Below are positions 5,686-13,304 of a stretch of DNA of 26,738 bases, piece by piece. Under the pieces are notes generated by a model that made no database searches, had not been told where the DNA came from, and was given only the letters and a program-made list of their open reading frames with translations. The stretch lies in IMG/VR virus record IMGVR_UViG_3300028800_000282, positions 1 through 26,738 of that record; one strand, 5' to 3'. Position 1 is the stretch's first letter. Each line of letters starts with the position of its first letter. This DNA comes from a virus. A program made the translations under genes and the position numbers.

Positions 5686-6338
5686 CCGTGGATGACCAGG
5701 ACGACCAGGACCGCGAGCGCGATCAGCACCGATAAGACCGCCATCATGTCCGCGCGAGACGCGACACCCTGCTCGCTCCTACCAGCGGTACGAGCGCTAC
5801 CGCGCTCCAGCTGGCGTGTGACAGGATCGCCGACCGCGACCGCCTGACGAACCACTCCTACCTCGTCTCGAAGACTCCGCAGATCAGAAACCAGCGAAGT
5901 GTGCTGAGCCTCAGACTCCTTGCGGGGCATCATCAGGTTCGCCTGGTCTGACAGCGCGCCGCGAAACTCGTTCTGCTTCAACTCGGTCCGCAGCGCATCC
6001 TCTCGGTTCAGAGTGACAGCCTTGTCGGATGTCGCGAGCGCTACTTCTGCCGCTCTTTCAACAGAAGCAATCCGGTCGTTCACCCGCCCGACACGCTCAA
6101 GCTCGATGACGTTCGCTGACTCTAACGCGCTCTTGAGCGCGTCGACAGCCGCCTTCGCAGTCTCCTCCAGTTTGCTTTGGATCGCCGCCGCGGCTTCTCT
6201 CTCCGCGTCGCGACGCTCAGAGAGGGACGCTTGGATCGCCGCCTGGTTAGCTTCAAGCCGCGCGAGCCGGTCATCGCTCGAAAGCTGCGCTTCGATGCGG
6301 CTCAGTCGCGCCCGATCAGCGTCCGACCCCTCGGTCAC
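5682..6338 (-). CDS. Coiled-coil protein with C-terminal membrane anchor
   Basis: A 218-aa protein if started at the GTG at 6338, which makes a GTGA overlap with the endolysin stop; an in-frame ATG at 6386 would overlap the endolysin by 52 bases. Most of the protein is charged coiled coil (for example LARLEANQAAIQASLSERRD and ELKQNEFRG). The last about 22 residues are a membrane helix (MMAVLSVLIALAVLVVLVIH). A tail-anchored coiled coil in a lysis cassette could act as a spanin-like or antiholin-like protein. No family match is certain. Confidence 0.66.
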   Translation of the reverse strand: MTEGSDADRARLSRIEAQLSSDDRLARLEANQAAIQASLSERRDAEREAAAAIQSKLEETAKAAVDALKSALESANVIELERVGRVNDRIASVERAAEVALATSDKAVTLNREDALRTELKQNEFRGALSDQANLMMPRKESEAQHTSLVSDLRSLRDEVGVVRQAVAVGDPVTRQLERGSARTAGRSEQGVASRADMMAVLSVLIALAVLVVLVIHG

Positions 6339-7150
6339 ACGAGCCTCATGCCGTTCATCCGATCCCGCAGCTCCCGGAGCCTCCACGCCTGATTCGCGGT
6401 CGGCGTCTTCTCGCCGGCCATGACCCGGTCAAGCCTCCTGTAAAGCAGCCGCAGCCGAGCCCGAAGCAATGCGAGACGGACACGATGCGGATGCTTCGTC
6501 GTCGTCTGCATGGCACGCCACCGGTCATATTCCCGGACCGTCGCCCGCTCCGTAGTACCGTTGATCAGCGACCGTTTCACATTGTCAAACAGGCCATACC
6601 GCGCGTCAGGGTCAGGTCGCGGCGGCCGGAAGAAGTGCGCGGCAAACACGTTCAGGTCCGTGTTCTGACCGTGCAGCCCCTTATCGGCGTACTGCGTGCC
6701 ATCGGCCTGCGGGAAACCGCAGGCATCAGGCCCGCAGATATGCGCCCGACCGGTGTAGTGCGCGCTATGAACCAGAAACTGTGAACGTTTCCAGCCGCTG
6801 TCGAGCATGACCGACACGACCGCTGAGACGTCCGCCGCTGACGAGTACAGTCCAGGAAGCGCAAGCGTGTTCCCTACCGCAAGATTATGCTCCCGCGACC
6901 AGCCGGAAGCCTGCGCAAGCACCGCGTCCCGCGGCTCGATATCCAGAACGTCCGCGGTCGGAAAACCGCCCGTCACGTCATAGACAACATGAACCGCCAA
7001 AGGAAACGCTTCCTTGGCCGCGGTCGTGTTCGCAAACGCGCCGTTCGCGTACGACCCGATAGCGCCGCGGAACCCAGGCGACTCGGGAACGATCCGCCGC
7101 CACTCCACGGCAGAAGCAGCCACGGAATCGTAGCCAGGAACATCAGACAT
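6335..7150 (-). CDS. Endolysin, GH25/DUF1906-like muramidase
   Basis: A 271-aa protein with a TIM-barrel lysozyme pattern. D-V-L-D-I-E-P (67-73) provides the DxE catalytic acids of GH25-like enzymes. L-P-G-L-Y-S-S (98-104) and V-H-S-A-H-Y-T (127-133) are further barrel strands. G-T-Q-Y-A-D...D-L-N-V-F (151-169) matches the family's terminal WQY...DxN motif with Thr in place of Trp. The last about 90 residues are basic and helical and may bind cell wall. No signal peptide is seen, so release needs a holin, and membrane proteins flank it on both sides. A strong ribosome site (AGGAGGGG) precedes the ATG. Confidence 0.78.
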   Translation of the reverse strand: MSDVPGYDSVAASAVEWRRIVPESPGFRGAIGSYANGAFANTTAAKEAFPLAVHVVYDVTGGFPTADVLDIEPRDAVLAQASGWSREHNLAVGNTLALPGLYSSAADVSAVVSVMLDSGWKRSQFLVHSAHYTGRAHICGPDACGFPQADGTQYADKGLHGQNTDLNVFAAHFFRPPRPDPDARYGLFDNVKRSLINGTTERATVREYDRWRAMQTTTKHPHRVRLALLRARLRLLYRRLDRVMAGEKTPTANQAWRLRELRDRMNGMRLV

Positions 7151-7160
7151 GAAACCCCTC

Positions 7161-7562
7161 CTACGGGATATGGAACGTCAAATGGCCGATCCCGGCCGCC
7201 AGCAGCGAGCACGCGCCCGCCAATATCCGGAACCGCACCACCGACCGGCGCTCCGCCGCCGCGCGCCGCTCCGCCGCCGCGTGAGACGTCATCTCCGCCT
7301 GGTCACGCAACTGCCGCTCGCGCTCCACGCGCAAAACCTCCTGCTCGCGGAGCCGCTGCTCAACCGCGTCCTCGCGAGCCTCAAGCTCATCGACGCGATC
7401 AGCGAGCTTCGTGACATCCACAACGTTCGCTTTCAAGTTCATCGCCTCGCGAATCTCTCGCAGTCCAACATCCAACTTCCCGTCGATCCCTTTCAACCAT
7501 TCCAGGATCGTCGTGCTGATCGACCAGGCATGGACAGGATCGTCCTCGGGCAGTGAGCCCAT
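7161..7562 (-). CDS. Coiled-coil protein with C-terminal membrane helix (133 aa)
   Basis: An N-terminal amphipathic segment (WSISTTILEWLKGIDGKLD) is followed by a long coiled coil (about residues 45-108, very rich in Glu and Arg) and one membrane span near 110-128 (VRFRILAGACSLLAAGIGH). It lies immediately upstream of the endolysin gene. This architecture resembles holin-associated or XhlA-like haemolysin proteins, which link membrane and lysin. The assignment is by architecture and neighbourhood only. Confidence 0.68.
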   Translation of the reverse strand: MGSLPEDDPVHAWSISTTILEWLKGIDGKLDVGLREIREAMNLKANVVDVTKLADRVDELEAREDAVEQRLREQEVLRVERERQLRDQAEMTSHAAAERRAAAERRSVVRFRILAGACSLLAAGIGHLTFHIP

Positions 7563-7587
7563 CAGATCCGCCCCCTTCCGTTGATGC

Positions 7588-8094
7588 TTACGCTTCGAGT
7601 TCGGCAGGCTCGTCGGGAATCTTCAGGACGCCCTTCGCTGCGAGGCTTCGGATGATCGCTTCCGTGTCGCGATTCTCGATGATCTGCGACGGGCGCCCTG
7701 TCAACGACAGCAGCTTGTCCGTTGAAGATTGAGCAACCCGGGCGAGGTTCGCCGCCGCCCTAGCAGGGTCCTGCTCGTCGCCATCAGCGATCCGCTGCTG
7801 CGCCGCGCCGATCGCCGCGCGCTGAGCCTCAACCGCCAAGCGCGCTACATCACGAAACTCGTGCGCAAGGTTCTCCTCCATCTGCGCCGCATGATGCTCC
7901 CGCAGCTCCAAGTACCGGATCGCATGCGTCTGCTTCCAGTTGTTCAACGTCGCCGGACTGATCTCCAGCCCGTTCGCCGTCAGGTACCTGGATGCGGCGG
8001 ACGCGTTCCCAGCCCACGCGATCATCGCGAACAAGCCCCGCTCGATCTCCTCCGCAGTAAACGGGTTATGGATGGAATGGACCTGAGCCGTCAC
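7588..8094 (-). CDS. terS: Terminase small subunit
   Basis: A 168-aa protein starting at GTG. The N-terminal part (about 13-60: EEIERGLFAMIAWAGNASAA, then an L-N-N-W-K recognition-helix-like segment) looks like the helix-turn-helix of phage small terminases. A central helical region for oligomerisation follows (AHEFRDVARLAVEAQRAAIG). The D-K-L-L-S-L-T-G-R-P-S-Q-I-I-E-N-R motif (about 130-146) is typical of actinobacteriophage small terminases. The protein recognises the packaging site and recruits the large subunit. Unusually it lies beside the lysis genes, about 16 kb downstream of the portal, and no large subunit gene is in the window. Confidence 0.8.
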   Translation of the reverse strand: MTAQVHSIHNPFTAEEIERGLFAMIAWAGNASAASRYLTANGLEISPATLNNWKQTHAIRYLELREHHAAQMEENLAHEFRDVARLAVEAQRAAIGAAQQRIADGDEQDPARAAANLARVAQSSTDKLLSLTGRPSQIIENRDTEAIIRSLAAKGVLKIPDEPAELEA

Positions 8095-8103
8095 ACACGC
8101 CGC

Positions 8104-8271
8104 CTATTTCTTCTTCGCGACTACCGACGCGGGCTTGCCCTCGGCAGCAGCCTTGGCCATCGTGGACGCTCCCCAACGCTTCCGTCCGATCATCGCCGCG
8201 AGCGCTCGAGGGTCCGTCACGCCCGGACGATCCGACAGTTTTGCTGCCAACTTGTCGAAGTTACTTGCCAC
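8104..8271 (-). CDS. Small basic phage protein (55 aa)
   Basis: Starts at GTG after a GAAGGGAG ribosome site. The sequence MASNFDKLAAKLSDRPGVTD and the following A-L-A-A-M-I-G-R-K-R-W-G resemble a widespread class of tiny phage proteins encoded next to structural genes. The C-terminus is Lys-rich (VVAKKK). It overlaps the preceding gene by 11 bases. The function of the class is not known to me; a virion or DNA-binding role is possible. Confidence 0.68.
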   Translation of the reverse strand: MASNFDKLAAKLSDRPGVTDPRALAAMIGRKRWGASTMAKAAAEGKPASVVAKKK

Positions 8272-8431
8272 TCAAACCACTCCCTTCACCAGCGTTGATC
8301 ACCGGAATGTCCGCCGGATCGGTCGGCTCGTGCAACACCCACGGCGCGGGCGGCTTGTACTGCGCCTGCTGCGCCATCGCCATCTGCGCCATCACCTGAG
8401 CCAACACTTCCAACGGCTGCTTCTTTTTCAT
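8261..8431 (-). CDS. Small phage protein with Met/Gln/Ala helix (56 aa)
   Basis: Starts MKKKQPLEVLAQVMAQMAMA, then a Pro-rich half (YKPPAPWVLHEPTDPADIPV). The ATG forms a TGATG overlap with the stop of the muralytic gene, preceded by a GAAAGG ribosome site. No family is known to me; coupling to a virion enzyme gene suggests a structural accessory. Confidence 0.66.
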   Translation of the reverse strand: MKKKQPLEVLAQVMAQMAMAQQAQYKPPAPWVLHEPTDPADIPVINAGEGSGLSGK

Positions 8432-9582
8432 CACAACCCTTTCGGATGCAACGGGTAGTACCGAGCGCCGTTATCCCCCTGCGCGATCATCTGCGCCGCC
8501 ACGCTCGGAGCGATCGGCTGAATCCCCGTCCCGCCACCCGCCGACTGGAAGTACTGGCCCGCGATCTCAATGAACACGTGCCCCGAATTGCCCGGAAGCG
8601 GATTGTTATAGATCGTGATGTCCTTCCCCGCGCCGGCCTGAATACCCGGCGCGGACGCGATATCGGGAGTGGCGAGCGCGCCCTTCCAGATCCCAAGGCC
8701 GTTCGGTCCCATCAGCCACGACACAAACCCTGAGCAGTCCGTACCCCTGGACTTCAGCTCGGCTGGATTGTCGAGCAGCGCGGTCGCGTGATTCGCCTGA
8801 CTGTAAGGTCCGCCGACCGCGCCCTTCGCGAGCGCGAGGAGTTTCCCGACGACAGCCTGCGGGTGCTGATCAACCTGGACAGGCTTGGACGGGTCAGTGC
8901 TGCCCTGTGCCGCGATCTTCTGCAACGTTGTCTGAGCCGTCTGATAGTCAGCCGGGTTCGGCGCCGCGGTCGGCAGGACGCCCGACAGGCTGCTCGCGCC
9001 CTCCAACCCCGTCTTAGGAGATGCGGCCGAGTACGGGTCGTTCTTGCCGCTGCCAGCCAAGTACCGGCCGGCGATCGACGCTTTTACCGCCTGCTGATAT
9101 GCCGGCTGGTCAAGCACCATCTTCGTCGTAGACACCGTCGACGCGGGAGTCGCCGTCGCGCCAGAGCCGGGGAGGACGGTCAGCTTCCCGCCCTTCGCGC
9201 CCAAGTACGGCTGCAACTGGCCTTTCAACCGCGACGCCTCAGACATTACCTGGTTCGCGTACCCATACTGCGGGTTTCCCGGGCCGCCGTTGTACGCGCC
9301 GATTGCCCGTAGCGGATTTGACTGGTACCCGTACTGGTTCAGCAGCTTCGCCGCCCCATTGATCGCCGAGGCCGCGTTCGCCGGGTTCACGCCAAGGCCC
9401 TTCGCGGTCCCCGGCTCGAACTGCATGAGTCCCTGAGCGCCCGTCGACGACGTGGCGATATTCCCGCCGAGATTCGTCTCAACGCTCGCGATGCCCGCCA
9501 ACACCTCCGGCGGAATCTTGTTCGCCGCGCCCGCCTGCGCGAACAGGGGTCCGAGTTGGGATGAGACGTTACCGCCAGCCAT
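8431..9582 (-). CDS. Virion muralytic enzyme: lytic transglycosylase plus NlpC/P60 peptidase
   Basis: A 383-aa protein with two cell-wall domains. Residues about 15-125 form an SLT/goose-lysozyme-like domain: catalytic-type E35 in S-V-E-T-N, G-A-Q-G-L-M-Q-F (48-55) and A-Y-N-G-G (96-100). Residues about 240-350 form an NlpC/P60-type cysteine peptidase: D-C-S-G-F (282-286, nucleophile C283) and G-H-V-F-I-E-I (334-340, H335). The middle is a low-complexity linker. Such bifunctional proteins cut both glycan and peptide bonds to let DNA and internal proteins cross the cell wall. It lies directly after the large internal virion protein genes rather than with the endolysin, which favours a virion-associated role. 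Confidence 0.88.
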   Translation of the reverse strand: MAGGNVSSQLGPLFAQAGAANKIPPEVLAGIASVETNLGGNIATSSTGAQGLMQFEPGTAKGLGVNPANAASAINGAAKLLNQYGYQSNPLRAIGAYNGGPGNPQYGYANQVMSEASRLKGQLQPYLGAKGGKLTVLPGSGATATPASTVSTTKMVLDQPAYQQAVKASIAGRYLAGSGKNDPYSAASPKTGLEGASSLSGVLPTAAPNPADYQTAQTTLQKIAAQGSTDPSKPVQVDQHPQAVVGKLLALAKGAVGGPYSQANHATALLDNPAELKSRGTDCSGFVSWLMGPNGLGIWKGALATPDIASAPGIQAGAGKDITIYNNPLPGNSGHVFIEIAGQYFQSAGGGTGIQPIAPSVAAQMIAQGDNGARYYPLHPKGL

Positions 9583-9605
9583 GAAGGAGTAGCCTTTCCG
9601 GGCTC

Positions 9606-9794
9606 ATGAGAATCTGGAAAGCCCTAGCGACGCTCGCGGTCGTTGCGGTCGTCGCGCTTGGATTGTTGGCGATCGGATCAGCCCACCGGGACCGGTGTCT
9701 TCGCGCCGGGAACGCTGGATGCTCACTTATTCCTTGGAGCGGCCACGCCGTTTCCAACGGGCTCGGAGACGTCATCATCCCGGGCCGCAACTAG
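9606..9794 (+). CDS. Plus-strand small membrane or secreted peptide (62 aa)
   Basis: Fills the 208-base gap between two minus-strand genes and runs against them. The protein MRIWKALATLAVVAVVALGL has a basic N-terminus and a hydrophobic helix (about 5-23), then a polar tail with two cysteines (C31, C39). This fits either a membrane anchor or a signal peptide. No good ribosome site lies close to the ATG; AAGGAG at 9583 is too far upstream. Its stop overlaps the stop of the convergent 1170-aa gene. It resembles the other plus-strand single genes of this genome, but translation is not certain. Confidence 0.5.
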   Translation: MRIWKALATLAVVAVVALGLLAIGSAHRDRCLRAGNAGCSLIPWSGHAVSNGLGDVIIPGRN

Positions 9795-12700
9795 GGAATC
9801 ACTACCCCGGACGTCGACCCGTGACCCGGGATCGCGATGCCCGACAGGTTCCCGTGCCCCGGGATCACCACCTTCGCCGAACCGCCCGCCGCCGACGGTG
9901 CTTTGGCGCCGTACTCGCGGAACGGCCGGAACGCTTTCAACGCGCCCTGCACCGGCCCCTGACTCGGCGTTTTTGTCTGCGGACTAAACGGTGTCGCAGA
10001 GTCATACGCGCTCGCGCCACCCTGCGCGATCTGCTCCGCCTTCGAGTACAACGGGATGAACGTTGCAAGCATGCTGTTCAGGATGTACGCAGCACGCTGC
10101 CCCGCATTCGTACCACCGTAACCCTTCGGGTTCCCAGGACTCGTCAACCCTTTCCCAAGCCAGTTGTCGCCAAGTGACCCGAGCAGCCCGGATTGCATCC
10201 ATGGCTCCATGAGACTCCCCATCGTCTCGAGCGGGTCGTTCGCGACACCGAACGGGCTGTAGTAGTTCTGCGCGAGCACCTTCCCGCCCGACAGGGGGAT
10301 CGCGCCCTGCATGAACGGCGGAACCGCGCCCTTACTGAACATGTCCAGTCCGCGCGCCTGACGCTCCTTCTCAGTGCCGACCGTCGCCGCTGCAGCCACG
10401 CCCGTCTGAACAGGCCGGTCAATCGGCGACCGAGCGAGCCACTTCACGCTATTCGTCCACCACAATCCGAACGGGCTGAACATCATCGCCGACTGCCCAG
10501 CCGGCGTCAGGTCAGTCCACCGGCCGTAAATGTTCTCGACCTGAGCTCGGTACTGCCGCAGCTTCGCCTCATCCACCACGCCCCTCGCAGCACCGTCCAA
10601 CAGGTCGCCCTGCAGGCGGAGAGCTTTGAAGAACGGGCCGTGCTCCGACCCGAACTCCTGGAGCGCGGCCTTCCCAACACCAGCTGTCTGGTTCTGCTCT
10701 TCGATGTAGTGCTTAGTCCCGTTGATCGCCAGCCTGAGCCACGCTTTCCACGCGTGCCCCATCTGCCGCGGACCCGGGGTTTTCATAAACGCCTCGAACG
10801 CTTTCAACGGCCCGTGAAGGTTCGTGCCTGCAAAATGGTCAGACACCTGGCGGGTCATCATCGCTTTCGTGCTCCCAGCGACCGTCCCGCCCGTCAGTTG
10901 GATGCGAGCGTTCTTCCCGGCCTCCGGGTTCAACTGCTCCGCGCGGTTCAATAGTCGGCGTCCCGTCAGCCACGAACTGACGCCGACTCCGGAGCTGACG
11001 TCGCGGATGATCCCCTCGCTGATGATCCCCGGCACGTGCTTCGCGCTCGTACCCAACGCGACCTGACGAAACTGGTTGTTCGTCATTTTGAACGCACGCA
11101 TCGTCGGGTTAGAGCTGATCTGCGCCTTGTGCTGCTCAATCCTCCGAAGCGCCGTCTGATCAGCGAGCGCCCACCGGCCTTGACCCTGATCGTTCAACCT
11201 TGACGAAAGGTCTAGACCATGCGTCTGGGCTTCCTGCTCGAGCGTGTTCGGATGGACGCCCTCCAGCGCCTGGTCCAACGATGCTTGCGGGTGGAACGGC
11301 TCCGACAGGGCCACCGGCTGATATCCCGGGGGAGCGTCATGCAACGCCGCGCTATACGACGGCCACGCGCTCCCGTTCTTCCGCATCACCGCGAGGTTTC
11401 GCACGAGCCGGTTGACGGCCTTGTGCGCGTCCACCTTTCCTTGCATCCGGACGTGCTGCTCCAACAGAGCGTTGTGCGACGGGTCGGTGAGGCCGTGCTG
11501 GTACGCAAAATACGTGTTGGATGCGTTCTCGGGGAGTGGCCGGCGTTCTTGGCTGATGTAGAACGCGCTGCCGCGCCGCGCCTTGTCTGACGTGAACGCG
11601 AGTTCGCGGCCGCCGGCTGTCCCTTCGGGGCCGTTCATGTGCGCCTGGATTTCGCCCGTCGACAGCGGCTTGCCCGCCGCGTCAGTGAGCCCAAGGTCTG
11701 GATCGTGTGACGCGTCCATGTGCGTGATCGCGTAGTGCCCCAGCGTCCGCTTCACCAACGCGTCAGATGACCGCTGGCCGAAGTGTCCCAGCGCTGACGC
11801 CTCCGCTTCGACCGGCTTGTAATCCTGCGCGTACGCCTGTGCTGCCTTGAACAACTGTGCGACCTCAGCAGGCTTCAACGACGATGCTTCCCGCGCCGCC
11901 TCGGTGATCGTCTTGACGTACTTGTCGTGCTCCGCGAGCAGCTTCGGATTGTCGAGCAGGTCCGCGCGAGTCGACGCGACCTGCTTCGCGTGCTTCATCA
12001 GATCGGACGCCAGCGTCTCCGGACGTCGTACGGTCCCGTCAGCGATCCGAGCGAGCACCCCGGTGCCGCGGATCGCGGCCTGGTCCGGGTTGTACTTCAG
12101 CGCCGTCTTCACGCCATGCGCAGCCTTCGCCGCAAGACTCGGGGCCACGCTCTTGCCCCGGGCGGCGACGGCCGCATCCCTGTTCGCAGAGCGAACGCGC
12201 TCGTTTACGCCGACCATCCGCGACGTCTCCAACGCCGTCTGCCGCGCCTTCAACCCCTCCGATGCCGGGACGAGCTCGCCGGTCGGCGCGCGCTCGTAGG
12301 CCATCTTCTCTGCCGTGACCTGCCCGGCCTTGATCAGCGGGTACGGGCTGTATCGCGGACGGGCGTGCGTCAGCTTCCCGCTCAACTGCACCTGCGGCCT
12401 GTCGGTACTCAACGCGCGAGCAGCCGCACTATCCGGCGCTCCAGCCCGAATCGCCCCGGCGATCGGCCGCGACAGCGCATGCGCAGCACCGGTCGCCATC
12501 AGATACGTGTCCAACGGATGCTCCGTGAACGACTGGACAGGATGCTTGATCAGACTCACGTACGGGCTGACGAGATCCGACACCGCTTTCCCGGGATGCC
12601 CCGAAAGCACGTCGCTGCCGAGCGTGCCCGCCGTACTGAACGTTTCCGCTGGCAGAGTCACGACATCTTTCGCGGCGTTCCCCGCGATCTTCGCGCCCGT

Positions 12701-13303
12701 CGTCCCCGCCGCGAACGGCACGACCGTCCCAGCCCCCAACACTCCGCTACCCCCACCGCCGCCTTTCGGAAGGCCGTGAGACAGCACGTAATCCAAGCCG
12801 TGGCCTATCACGCCACCAAGCGTCGGACTGCCAACATTCTCCGCTTTGATGTACTGCTCCAGTCCGCGGCTCACGCCAGCCGACTGCTGCTGCCCGAGCG
12901 CGGGGACAGCGCGAGTAATCCCCAACGATTTGAGGATGATCTGCCCCTCGGGCGTGGACGTGCGCTGAGCGCCGCGGACGATCGCTGCCCTCGTGGCCGG
13001 CGGCTGATGATCGAACGTGTCCAAGATCGCTTTCGCGACCCCCTTCGACGTCTGCCCCCCCGAGGGACGCTGCGTGATCGCGGTGCCCCTCGGGTTCGCG
13101 CCCGTCGTCAACGTCCTCGCAGCAGTGTCGTTGACGGTCGCCTTCGGGGCCGTCCCGACGATCGCGACGCCGCGAGGGTTCGCTCCCGTCAACACGTTCG
13201 CCTTCGGCAATGTTGGAAGCGGCGTCTTCTTCGACGCTGGCTTCGGGGGGGGAAGGATCGGCGGGACCGCAGGCCCACGAACCTCCGCAACGTTCAAAGG
13301 CAT
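9791..13303 (-). CDS. Large internal virion / DNA-ejection protein (1170 aa)
   Basis: The largest gene. The N-terminal 110 residues are Pro/Lys/Thr-rich with two copies of T-G-A-N-P-R-G (near 39-45 and 72-78). A Gly-rich hydrophobic region (about 170-300) is followed by a long helical Ala/Arg/Gln-rich body to about residue 1000. The C-terminus repeats I-P-G-H-G twice between V-V-I-P-like segments. No catalytic motif is recognised. Size, composition and location between nozzle-side genes and the muralytic enzyme fit a podoviral ejection protein (comparable in role to T7 gp16 or P22 gp16). A tape measure is less likely, since no tail tube genes are present. Confidence 0.62.
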   Translation of the reverse strand: MPLNVAEVRGPAVPPILPPPKPASKKTPLPTLPKANVLTGANPRGVAIVGTAPKATVNDTAARTLTTGANPRGTAITQRPSGGQTSKGVAKAILDTFDHQPPATRAAIVRGAQRTSTPEGQIILKSLGITRAVPALGQQQSAGVSRGLEQYIKAENVGSPTLGGVIGHGLDYVLSHGLPKGGGGGSGVLGAGTVVPFAAGTTGAKIAGNAAKDVVTLPAETFSTAGTLGSDVLSGHPGKAVSDLVSPYVSLIKHPVQSFTEHPLDTYLMATGAAHALSRPIAGAIRAGAPDSAAARALSTDRPQVQLSGKLTHARPRYSPYPLIKAGQVTAEKMAYERAPTGELVPASEGLKARQTALETSRMVGVNERVRSANRDAAVAARGKSVAPSLAAKAAHGVKTALKYNPDQAAIRGTGVLARIADGTVRRPETLASDLMKHAKQVASTRADLLDNPKLLAEHDKYVKTITEAAREASSLKPAEVAQLFKAAQAYAQDYKPVEAEASALGHFGQRSSDALVKRTLGHYAITHMDASHDPDLGLTDAAGKPLSTGEIQAHMNGPEGTAGGRELAFTSDKARRGSAFYISQERRPLPENASNTYFAYQHGLTDPSHNALLEQHVRMQGKVDAHKAVNRLVRNLAVMRKNGSAWPSYSAALHDAPPGYQPVALSEPFHPQASLDQALEGVHPNTLEQEAQTHGLDLSSRLNDQGQGRWALADQTALRRIEQHKAQISSNPTMRAFKMTNNQFRQVALGTSAKHVPGIISEGIIRDVSSGVGVSSWLTGRRLLNRAEQLNPEAGKNARIQLTGGTVAGSTKAMMTRQVSDHFAGTNLHGPLKAFEAFMKTPGPRQMGHAWKAWLRLAINGTKHYIEEQNQTAGVGKAALQEFGSEHGPFFKALRLQGDLLDGAARGVVDEAKLRQYRAQVENIYGRWTDLTPAGQSAMMFSPFGLWWTNSVKWLARSPIDRPVQTGVAAAATVGTEKERQARGLDMFSKGAVPPFMQGAIPLSGGKVLAQNYYSPFGVANDPLETMGSLMEPWMQSGLLGSLGDNWLGKGLTSPGNPKGYGGTNAGQRAAYILNSMLATFIPLYSKAEQIAQGGASAYDSATPFSPQTKTPSQGPVQGALKAFRPFREYGAKAPSAAGGSAKVVIPGHGNLSGIAIPGHGSTSGVVIP

Positions 13304-13304
13304 C

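Noticed and set aside
9569-9790. Minus-strand frame in the 9.6-9.8 kb gap
   Set aside because: Low-plausibility composition and no ribosome site; the plus-strand membrane peptide is the better candidate.
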